DNA of 37,828 nucleotides. It comes from Planctomycetota bacterium (GTDB lineage Bacteria; Planctomycetota; Planctomycetia; Gemmatales; Gemmataceae). Positions 16,334 to 23,522 of this stretch are shown here, piece by piece. The notes under the pieces are model-generated. The model was not told the origin of the DNA and searched no databases. It worked only from the letters and a program-made list of their open reading frames with translations. The translations under genes and the position numbers were made by a program. The number at the start of each line of letters is the position of its first letter. Within the stretch, counting starts at the first letter, position 1. Location: positions 1 through 37,828 of the forward strand of contig JAJPHU010000058.1 of the NCBI GenBank assembly GCA_021325115.1, written 5' to 3'.

Positions 16334-17509
16334 TTGTACAGGACATGCAGCACGTTCCCGAGCGACAGCAGGGTTCAGGATGTTGCGGCGTTCCTCCTTG
16401 TGTCGGCGAAACCATGCTGTCACCAGCAGGACGCTGTCGATCTCACGAGGAGACGGCGGTCCGGCTGCTGATGAGGGGCGCCCATACACCTCCCGTAAGC
16501 GCTTCGATGCTTCGCGCCGGCTTGGCTCATCCTTGGGCGCCGGTACGACGGCGCAGACGCGCCCGCCGTGAATGAGGTACCACATCTCCACATCATCGTG
16601 GCCTCGCACCCGGTAAACGAAGGAGTGTTGCGAAGCCTCGCGCACCCGACGCAGACGTTCGCTCAGCCAGGTCAAGGAATCGAGCTTGTCGCGGAGGGCG
16701 GCGGCGCGCTCGAAGGCCAAAGCCGCAGAGGCTGCGGTCATTTCGCGTTCCAACATTCGCAGCGGTGAATTGTCATCGCCGCGGAGAAAAGCGAGAACGG
16801 CCTGGACGCTGGCGGCATAATCAGCGCGCGTGCAGGCAGCGGCGCAAGGCCCCAGACAGTTGCCAATCTCGTGACGGATGCAGCCCGGCGTCAATGGCAA
16901 GTGGAACAGCTCCGGCTGATCGGCAAAGGTCATCTCCTGCGATTGCGGGCAGTCGCGCAGGCGAAACCAATCATTGAGTCGTCGCACAGCCTCGCGGGCC
17001 TTGACGCCGGCCGGCACCGGGCCGAAACCATCCGAGGCGGTTCGCGGCGGCAGGGGGGCCAAAAAAACCGTTGCCGCTGGACGCCGACCTACGCACACAT
17101 AAACACGCCGCCGCAGCCACGGCTGTCCCTGCACATTGAAACGTGGCTGCCAGTCCTGAATCAGTTCCAGCTCGCGCAGCAGGGCAGCAAACTCGTTCGC
17201 CGCGATCTCCCAGACCAACATACGGGTACGTTTGAGGATGCGCCCCGCCTTGGGATCGCGACTCCGCGGACGGAAATAACTCAGGAGTCGGACGCGAAGG
17301 TTCTTCGCTTTGCCAACGTAAATCAGCTCGCCTTTGGCATCGATCATGCCATAGACGCCCGGCAAGCGCGGACAAGCGCGCCGCACCAGGACACGCAGGT
17401 GGCCTGGACGGCGGGCTTTGACCCTGTGCAATTGAGGCGCTCCTGCATCGGGCCAAAGGGCGATCGGGCCGAATCCTGTGAACGGCCGGCGGGCAAAGAG
17501 TCCTTCCAC
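16319..17509 (-). CDS. GIY-YIG nuclease, UvrC N-terminal half / Cho-like
   Basis: A 396-residue protein. The GIY-YIG domain is visible as LPGVYGMIDAKGELIYVGKAKNLRVRLLSYF (about 50-80, given here by its ends), with the downstream catalytic Glu in NEFAALLRELELIQDWQPRF. A cysteine cluster (CIRHEIGNCLGPCAAAC) and a UVR-like helix (ALAFERAAALRDKLDSL) follow, as in UvrC. The C-terminal RNase H-like nuclease and HhH domains of UvrC are absent, so it resembles Cho, which makes the 3' incision at lesions. GTG 17509 is chosen because AGGGAGGGGGGACG supplies the Shine-Dalgarno; the frame upstream runs into a palindrome. Its stop lies inside a family C repeat. Confidence 0.82.
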   Translation of the reverse strand: MEGLFARRPFTGFGPIALWPDAGAPQLHRVKARRPGHLRVLVRRACPRLPGVYGMIDAKGELIYVGKAKNLRVRLLSYFRPRSRDPKAGRILKRTRMLVWEIAANEFAALLRELELIQDWQPRFNVQGQPWLRRRVYVCVGRRPAATVFLAPLPPRTASDGFGPVPAGVKAREAVRRLNDWFRLRDCPQSQEMTFADQPELFHLPLTPGCIRHEIGNCLGPCAAACTRADYAASVQAVLAFLRGDDNSPLRMLEREMTAASAALAFERAAALRDKLDSLTWLSERLRRVREASQHSFVYRVRGHDDVEMWYLIHGGRVCAVVPAPKDEPSRREASKRLREVYGRPSSAAGPPSPREIDSVLLVTAWFRRHKEERRNILNPAVARERAACPVQKPEV

Positions 17510-17538
17510 CGTCCCCCCTCCCTGTGTTGTTCTTTTCC

Positions 17539-17590
17539 GAGCCAGAAGCATAAGCAACGGCCCCTATACGGTCGCTTATGCTTCTGACTG
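17539..17590. repeat. Palindromic repeat, family C copy 2
   Basis: CAGAAGCATAAGC (17543-17555) and GCTTATGCTTCTG (17574-17586) form a perfect 13-bp stem, with GAGC/GACT flanks and an 18-nt loop. It lies about 30 bp upstream of the GTG start of the nuclease gene and resembles the copy at that gene's 3' end. The gene is therefore bracketed by two related palindromes 1.2 kb apart. Confidence 0.75.
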
Positions 17591-17830
17591 GTTTCGGGAA
17601 GTCGATTTTTGTACATGTGAACTCTTGACTACTGCCGAGGCAGGGATTATCCTTGAAGCCGGCGTCTTGGGGACGCCGGCGCCGCAGCCGCCCGGCTGGG
17701 ACCATTTGGGGGCGGCTGCGGTTTGCTTTGCCATGCTAGCGCTGCTCTCAAAAACCGTACGGCATCTTATCGGAAGCGACAAGACAAGAGGGTAATTCTG
17801 GCGTCCAAGAAAAAGCACAACTGTAGTAGG

Positions 17831-20755
17831 TTAATAATCGTAACGAGCGGCTCTATAAACACTTTCGATGGCAATGGCCGTTAGTGCCGTGCCGTAATCC
17901 AGATCAATGTTGGCCATCGTATCGTGGCTGTCATGGTAGCCAGTGCGGTTGATGTCGTAGTTTTCCATGAACAGCACTACTGGCACGCCGGCGTCGGAAA
18001 AGATTTGGCCATCGGTGTTGTACAGCGTGCTGCGCGGGTTGTGCGGCAGACGCACTTCGCCGCGCAGCGGCAGATGAGCGGCGATCGGTGGGACGTGGCT
18101 GCCGTCGGGGCTGCGTTGGCCACGGCCCAGGCCGCGACGGCCGGCGCGGTGATTCAAACGCTCGCAGGCCGCGTTCCACGCTTCATTGGCCAGGTGCGCT
18201 TGCTCGGCCAGCCACAGGGAACGTCGGCCCGTCCCCGGCGAAATCTGAAACACATCCGGCTCCTTGTCATTATTGTGGGCCACCATGTCCAGCACATACA
18301 CACCCTGGATGCGCACTTTCGAAAGATCGCGCCACTTCGGGGCGTCTGCCCGACGCATCTTGAGTCGGCCTTCGACGAGCCATTGCGTCAGGTGCCGTGC
18401 GCCCAGACAATCGGCGGGGAACTCCTCGCCGGTCAGGTGGATCAGCCAGACATCGCAACCGAGCTGCTTCTTACGGCTCATGTCCAGGAAGATCGGCGCC
18501 GCTTGCATCAGAGCTGCCGTTGCGGAATGATTGTCGTCCGCTCCCGCTGCTGCTAAACGCGCTCCGCTGCCACCGTAATGCGGATCATAGCGATCCAGCA
18601 TGTAGGCTGTATCGTAATGGTCGGCCATAATGACTGCTCGGCGACGGTCGCGGCCAGGGATGATGACAATTAAATCACGCTCGTGCAGCACCTGTTCCTG
18701 ATTCTTCTTCCAGCCGTTCATCCACGGGAAATCAAAATCCGTCTGCCACGAAAAGGGCAGCTCGCCGACCAGCGCCTTGCCGACCAACCCGGCCTTGGCC
18801 ACCAGGCGGCGATAATACTTCAACAAGTAATCGCCCAGGGGATCGAGGTCGCGCCGCAGGTACGGGAGCAGTTTCTTGGTTGCTTCGTCATCGATATAAT
18901 CGGCATTGCACTTGGTGATATAGCGTCCTTCGGAGAGAAAAGCGATCTTTTTCCAATAATTCACCTCAAAGGTGCGGCGTGTTGTGAAAGGGAAAGTTGC
19001 GCCGTTCGGTGGGACCGACGAAACCGGCTCCAAACAGCGCTCCAACGTTTCGACCAGGCGTTGGCCGCGCAGCGGATCTATCGATCGCGCCGGTAGCGAT
19101 CCCAACCACGCTTCCAAGGAATGCTCTGCTTCCGGCAGCAGCAGTTGCCGCGCCAGCGAGCGTGGCAAGGGACGCTGGCCGCGCAGGTGCCAGGCGTCGA
19201 GCAGCAGACGGACGTTGAGGGCGGTCTGGCGATAATGGTGATCGTGCGCGTGCTGGAATAGCTCCAGTGTTTCCAGGTATGGCTCGCGGTGCCAAAGGCG
19301 CGGCCACAACTCCACGGGGCGCATCAGGTCCGGTTGCTCTGCGAGATAGGCGGTCAGGTAACCGAGCGGTGCATCCGGCAGCACGGCCGGCTTATTTTGT
19401 GTATGGTCCAGATAAGCCGCCAGCGGACGATGCCAGTAAATTTCGTGCCGCCCCACATGCAGGGGCGGAAACTGAAAGCGATAACCGAACAGCCCACCTT
19501 CCCGCACGCGCTTTTCGGCCTGGCGGATCTCGTCATGGCTGGCGCGCGGGCCATCCAAGAGCAGGTGATAATCGCGCGTCCACAGCTGCACGTTGCGAGC
19601 CATCGGCTTACCGTACAGGCCGAGATCGTTTTCCTCCGTGCTGAATAAGACGTGGACCAACTTTTCTTCGCGTTCTCTTCGTTCCTTGTCCTCCAGCACG
19701 GACAGCTCGTCCTCGTGGCGATGCAGCTTGGCCCAACGATGGGTGCGCAAATAGGTGTTCTTGACAGCGAGTTGCGGATCGTCGGGAGTCGGCACTTCGG
19801 GATGCGGTTCATGTAACCAGCCCGATTGTGGGATACGCAAGCCATGCACATCTTCGCGGCGCGGCAGGACGCCCTGCAAGGGGATTTGTGCGGCGAAAGG
19901 AAACTCATGCTGCAACTGCTGATAGCCGGGCACGCCCCAGAACAACAGACTTGCCGGACACGGCAGCAGGTGCAACTGTTCACTCAGATACGCCTGCTGG
20001 ATGCTATGGGGCAGCGTGGCAAAGGGACGGAAAGTGAGGAGGAATCGAACGGCGTGCAGGGGTTGCTTCTTGGCCCATAGATACGGCTTGGTCCAGTCCG
20101 GCAGCGGTCCTTCGCGCCAATGCGGCCAGGCCAGGTGGTCCTCCAAAGGTAGGATGCGAAAACCGGCCTTGCGTAGATCGGCCAATTCCTCCAGCGGAAT
20201 GTTGTAGACTGTGTGCAGCAAGCGACGAAGGAAATTCTCCCCCAACTCGGCTGGCGCCTGGCGGCGCGGGGTGAGAAAAAAACTACGCCAAAAGGCGCGG
20301 GCCGGTCCTTGTTCGCTGGAGCCGAACACCGTCCAGCGCACCCGCCCCTTATCGTCCTGCGTTTGCGACAGGGCCACTGGCAACAGCGTAACATAGCGCT
20401 CATGAGTCAGCGGACTTTTGTGGACCAAGACCGGGGGCCAGGCAGGATTCCCTGCCAGCTTGGTCCGCGAGAAGCCGTGCGTCGGCCGGCCATGCGCCAG
20501 CTCCACCAGGCCATGCACCACCACCTCGGCGATATGTGCCAGTCCCGGACGAAGCTCCCGCGCTTCCTCCCACTCGCAGATCGGCCAGCCCCAGGGATCG
20601 TTTTCGTCCAGCTCGTTGACCTCATCGGCCTGGTAGGGCTTGCAAGCTTGGCGTGGCGGCGGCATGAACTCCGAATAAGCGGCGATGGGATAGCTCCCCG
20701 CCGTGCCGAACCACGGAGCGCCGTCTACTAATCGCTTCCATCCTGCTGGTGTCAT
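17831..20755 (-). CDS. Large M28-family zinc peptidase-like protein
   Basis: A 974-residue protein. The C-terminal third is an M28 (aminopeptidase Y/glutaminyl-cyclase-like) metallopeptidase: H713-x-D715 in MADHYDTAY, D740/D741 in AADDNHSATA, E777/E778 in LTGEEFPADCLG, DMVAHN, and GYHDSHDT near the end. All zinc ligands and the catalytic Glu appear present. The first 620 residues match no family I recognise and carry no signal peptide, so a cytoplasmic location is likely. The next gene upstream (20777-21457) is 21 bp away and probably co-transcribed. The long N-terminus is unusual, since M28 enzymes are typically 300-550 residues. Confidence 0.8.
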   Translation of the reverse strand: MTPAGWKRLVDGAPWFGTAGSYPIAAYSEFMPPPRQACKPYQADEVNELDENDPWGWPICEWEEARELRPGLAHIAEVVVHGLVELAHGRPTHGFSRTKLAGNPAWPPVLVHKSPLTHERYVTLLPVALSQTQDDKGRVRWTVFGSSEQGPARAFWRSFFLTPRRQAPAELGENFLRRLLHTVYNIPLEELADLRKAGFRILPLEDHLAWPHWREGPLPDWTKPYLWAKKQPLHAVRFLLTFRPFATLPHSIQQAYLSEQLHLLPCPASLLFWGVPGYQQLQHEFPFAAQIPLQGVLPRREDVHGLRIPQSGWLHEPHPEVPTPDDPQLAVKNTYLRTHRWAKLHRHEDELSVLEDKERREREEKLVHVLFSTEENDLGLYGKPMARNVQLWTRDYHLLLDGPRASHDEIRQAEKRVREGGLFGYRFQFPPLHVGRHEIYWHRPLAAYLDHTQNKPAVLPDAPLGYLTAYLAEQPDLMRPVELWPRLWHREPYLETLELFQHAHDHHYRQTALNVRLLLDAWHLRGQRPLPRSLARQLLLPEAEHSLEAWLGSLPARSIDPLRGQRLVETLERCLEPVSSVPPNGATFPFTTRRTFEVNYWKKIAFLSEGRYITKCNADYIDDEATKKLLPYLRRDLDPLGDYLLKYYRRLVAKAGLVGKALVGELPFSWQTDFDFPWMNGWKKNQEQVLHERDLIVIIPGRDRRRAVIMADHYDTAYMLDRYDPHYGGSGARLAAAGADDNHSATAALMQAAPIFLDMSRKKQLGCDVWLIHLTGEEFPADCLGARHLTQWLVEGRLKMRRADAPKWRDLSKVRIQGVYVLDMVAHNNDKEPDVFQISPGTGRRSLWLAEQAHLANEAWNAACERLNHRAGRRGLGRGQRSPDGSHVPPIAAHLPLRGEVRLPHNPRSTLYNTDGQIFSDAGVPVVLFMENYDINRTGYHDSHDTMANIDLDYGTALTAIAIESVYRAARYDY

Positions 20756-20776
20756 AATCGATTCACATCGAAAAGA

Positions 20777-21457
20777 TTAACTCGGCGGCGTGATAAGTTG
20801 GGGCAGCAACAACGCGGCCGCATCTGGATCCTCGGGGGTCGTGATGTCCGATAGCTGGCGAAAATGGATCGTATTCTTGATGATTCCCAGCAATGGATCG
20901 GAGTAGAGTTTGCCATCGGCCCGCCGCGTCACCGGCGCCAGCATGAATTCCTTATGCTTGCGGAACTCTTCCTTGAATCGTGCCAGCAGGGACGGTTGGC
21001 CGGGAATCGGATAGTGGCGATTCCATTGCCCAAGGAACGGGACAATGTTCGGATCGACCACAAAGTCCTCGAAGGTAGCGTGTGCGGCCAGTGCATCCGG
21101 GTCGGCACAGATATGCACGCTGTAGCCCGGTCGGTGTTCTTGTCCGGGTACCGGACCTTCGATGATGGAGATACGGATTTCCTCAAAGCGGTCCTTATGA
21201 TTCATCTGCCGTTCGGCTTCGCGGAAGATCTCCTTGCCGGCTTCGGCATTGTCGAAGACCAGGCCCAGGATCGGCGGCGCTTCGCTGGTGGGGTGCCATT
21301 GGAAGGTTGTGGCGGACCACCGCGCTTCCGCCCAGAGCGGATGAGTCGCGAACATCGCGGCGGGCATCGCCTGGGCGTGCTGGCGGACGCGGGCGGCGAC
21401 TAATTCCAATTGTTTGACAACGACATAGGCATAGGTATGTGCCTCGAAGTCATTCAC
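20777..21457 (-). CDS. Unknown conserved-looking protein upstream of the M28 peptidase
   Basis: A 226-residue soluble protein without a signal peptide. It starts at GTG 21457; an AGGA and a GGGG lie upstream. No catalytic motif was recognised. Recognisable stretches include LGLVFDNAEAGKEIFREAER, EIRISIIEGPVPGQEHRPGY and VDPNIVPFLGQWNRHY. It is followed 21 bp later by the M28 gene. The pair may act together, but nothing in the sequence states how. Confidence 0.65.
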   Translation of the reverse strand: MNDFEAHTYAYVVVKQLELVAARVRQHAQAMPAAMFATHPLWAEARWSATTFQWHPTSEAPPILGLVFDNAEAGKEIFREAERQMNHKDRFEEIRISIIEGPVPGQEHRPGYSVHICADPDALAAHATFEDFVVDPNIVPFLGQWNRHYPIPGQPSLLARFKEEFRKHKEFMLAPVTRRADGKLYSDPLLGIIKNTIHFRQLSDITTPEDPDAAALLLPQLITPPS

Positions 21458-21811
21458 GACCCCAGAATCCTCACTTCAGGAAAATTGTAAAAACTTGCTT
21501 GCTGGTCAAGCCGATATAATAGCCCCATCGGACTCCAATTGGCAATGTGTTCATAGCTTGAGTGATCGGCTCACCGCGAATCGCCCTCCCCATAAATGAG
21601 TTCCGCTATCGCTGCTGTTGACTCATCCGGATAGAGGAGTAAGATGAGATTAATCTTCTTATCTTAGTCGTCGAACTGAACCAAGGCAAGTCCCTGATGC
21701 GATTCCGGGTCAGGCGACAATAGAAATGTCCCCTTTTGCTCCAAAAATAGAAATGTCTTCTTGAGGTCGCCTCCGGCGGGGCGTGCTTGGTGCTGCAGGT
21801 TGGCAAGCTCA
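21458..21811. other. 354-bp intergenic region with possible insertion-sequence remnant
   Basis: It lies between the lipoprotein gene (stop 21812) and the GTG start at 21457, both minus strand. It contains ATAGAAATGTC twice (21720-21730 and 21747-21757) about 27 bp apart, and a small hairpin, TAAGAT near 21640 with ATCTTA near 21660, around AGATTAATCT. The paired ATAGAAATGTC motifs resemble the repeated transposase sites at IS21-type ends, from memory only. No credible gene: a 68-codon minus-strand frame spans the repeats but has no family signal. Confidence 0.4.
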
Positions 21812-22510
21812 CTAATTCTTGCCAGTCATCGACAGCTCTACGCTGCTCTGTTTGCCAGCCTTGCGCAGCAACGGCTGCACCGTATCGAGGTTTTTGGGAT
21901 CAAAGCCGGCGCGGCTCAGATAAGTGCGGGCCAGTGTCTCGGGGGGAGGCGGCGGTGCAGGCAGGGCTTGCCGGCTCTGCTGCCATTCCTTCTCGAAGCG
22001 GGCGGCGATCATGTCGTTGGTGCGATCAGCTCCGCCGATGTCGTTGCCAAGGGGCGAATTCAAGATCAGGTTAGCTGGTACGGGACTGCGCACGGGCCGC
22101 GCCTGGACCATCTGCTCCGCCATCAATTTGCCCAACTCTTGACTCAGTACCGCCGCCAATTCGCCGTCGGTTTTGCACTGCTTGGCCAATCCTTCGGTGA
22201 TGTAGATCGTGCCGACGTCCTTCTGCGTTTGATGGAAAATCTCCTCGTGAGGTTGGCCGATCGTCATAAAAACAACTTTCGGAGTGATACTTTGCGGATT
22301 GGCATGGGTAATCTGTTTGCCCACGCGGTCCACCCGAAGGGCAATCTCTTGCGTGGCTGGTGGCGCTTGCTTGAAGGACGCTGGCTGGGTACGGCCCACT
22401 TTGCCGAACGGGCTGGCAGAGACGGTGGTCAACTTCTTGTCGTCGGAGAGACAGCCAGCCGCAGCCAGCATCAACCCGAATACCAGTAGCAGCATTAGGC
22501 GAGGCTTCAT
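21812..22510 (-). CDS. Lipoprotein with degenerate M48-like motif
   Basis: A 232-residue protein with start ATG 22510 (Shine-Dalgarno GGGAGG). A signal peptide ends in the lipobox LAAAGC with C20 as the lipidated residue. Residues 100-131 (TIYITEGLAKQCKTDGELAA, then VLSQELGKLMAE) follow the M48 peptidase pattern in which a helix carries HExxH (ELAAVLAHELGH). Here the motif reads Q124-E125-L-G-K128, so both zinc His ligands are lost. It is probably a non-catalytic relative that keeps the fold in the envelope, or an assembly factor. The gene follows the 125-aa gene with a MITE-like element between them. Confidence 0.75.
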   Translation of the reverse strand: MKPRLMLLLVFGLMLAAAGCLSDDKKLTTVSASPFGKVGRTQPASFKQAPPATQEIALRVDRVGKQITHANPQSITPKVVFMTIGQPHEEIFHQTQKDVGTIYITEGLAKQCKTDGELAAVLSQELGKLMAEQMVQARPVRSPVPANLILNSPLGNDIGGADRTNDMIAARFEKEWQQSRQALPAPPPPPETLARTYLSRAGFDPKNLDTVQPLLRKAGKQSSVELSMTGKN

Positions 22511-22600
22511 GATCTCCCTCCCCAAAGATTCTTCGTTTTACCCGAAACGAGGAATCGGCGGGGAAGGTAACGATCGGTTAGCGTTCTGTCCAGACGTATC

Positions 22601-22752
22601 TATTCGGCAGGGTGCCTCTCTTGATTGGGGCGTGTAGGAGGGCTTACGGGCGAGCGGTCTTTTTCCTCCCCCTGATGAGGGAGGGGAAAAAACTCCTCGA
22701 GGGACTGACGCAACCCTGCTCGCCAAAATCGAGAGGGACACCCTATTCGGCA
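22601..22752. repeat. 9-bp target-site duplication TATTCGGCA around MITE copy 2
   Basis: TATTCGGCA occurs at 22601-22609 and 22744-22752, exactly abutting the 134-bp element. The target includes the last codons and stop of the minus-strand gene at 22743-23120. Confidence 0.85.
22610..22743. mobile_element. MITE-like element, copy 2 (134 bp)
   Basis: Same length as copy 1 at 9297-9430. The ends are GGGTGCCTCTCTTGATT (22610-22626) and, reversed, GGGTGTCCCTCTCGATT (22743-22727). The inner block GATTGGGGCGTGTAGGAGGG is identical in both copies. A central hairpin (CCTCCCCCTGATGAGGGAGG) is present. It has no open frame and is flanked by perfect 9-bp direct repeats. It lies between two minus-strand genes and must be transcribed if they share an operon. 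Confidence 0.87.
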
Positions 22753-23120
22753 TAATAGGCGACGATGCTGGACAGGCGGCGCGTAGCGCGTTCTTCGCTG
22801 ACACCGTAATGTTCGGCGATGTCGCCAGCAGCGGCGCGGATGGCCCGCTGCTCAACCACTTCCAGGGGCAGCGATTGCTCGGCAGCCTCGGCACGGAGGC
22901 CAGGGCCGCTAAGGACAAGCACAGCCCCATGCACGGCGATAGCTGCCTCCACTTCAGGAATGCCCTGGTTGGCCAGCCAAGAATATTGCTGATGCAACAA
23001 CGTCTCAAACATACGGGAAAACTGATCGTCATCCAGTTCACCGGCTCGATAACGACGGATCTGACGGTTGAGGCGTTGGGCCAGGCGAGGCAACACAATG
23101 TCCATCAGTGCTTTGCTCAT
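22743..23120 (-). CDS. Unknown 125-aa protein
   Basis: Start ATG 23120, with GAGG 6 nt upstream. It is a mostly helical, charged protein (MSKALMDIVLPRLAQRLNRQ at the start; EHYGVSEERATRRLSSIVAY at the end, which looks like a helix-turn-helix-sized segment). No family was recognised. The last base pair of the MITE-like element provides part of its TAG stop: the insertion duplicated TATTCGGCA, the end of the gene, and the adjoining C of the element restored the same stop, so the protein is unchanged. Confidence 0.65.
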   Translation of the reverse strand: MSKALMDIVLPRLAQRLNRQIRRYRAGELDDDQFSRMFETLLHQQYSWLANQGIPEVEAAIAVHGAVLVLSGPGLRAEAAEQSLPLEVVEQRAIRAAAGDIAEHYGVSEERATRRLSSIVAYYAE

Positions 23121-23522
23121 GACGACCTCAAGAAAGGAGTGTTCAGCCGGCCACAGACGGCATGCCGTCCGGAAAGGGCGAGAGCGAGCAGTTTTACATC
23201 CTTGTTTCATTCTAGGTCGTTGCGGCGAAACAAGCAAAAGGGTTTAGCGGCCCAAGGTCAAACCATCTCCTGGAGGCGAGGAGAATAGGGCGAAGACAAC
23301 GATATTTCTATATGTAACTCTTGCTAAGCTGTAACTGGTTTGCAGAGAGCGGACACCTGGGAAAAAAATGCTCTTGCTTTTTGCCAGGAGAAAAGATAGA
23401 AGAAGAGACTGGTAAGGAATGTAGGGAGGGAACCCAGTTCCATTTCTTTTGGAGGGAATGAGCAGGAGGCCAAATCCTTCAAAACCCACCACTTAATACC
23501 TTCAGGGAAAGGATTGCCGAAG
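23121..23522 (+). promoter_or_regulatory. 402-bp divergent region and GGA-rich leader of the csrA-REC gene
   Basis: No gene is evident; an 82-codon minus-strand frame at 23244-23492 has no family signal. The 250 bases before the csrA-REC start hold about 13 GGA triplets (for example in GGAGGCGAGGAG, GCCAGGAG, GGGAGGGAAC, GGAGGGAATGAGCAGGAGG), roughly twice chance by rough count. GGA is the core of CsrA-binding sites, so autoregulation of this leader is possible. Promoter boxes could not be assigned with confidence. Confidence 0.4.

Noticed and set aside
21606-21812. 68-codon minus-strand frame in the intergenic region
   Set aside because: It is made largely of the ATAGAAATGTC repeats read as HFYFWSKRGHFYC; no start signal or family match.
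23244-23492. 82-codon minus-strand open frame before the csrA-REC gene
   Set aside because: No Shine-Dalgarno, no family pattern, and it overlaps the likely leader; hydrophobic and aromatic composition looks random.
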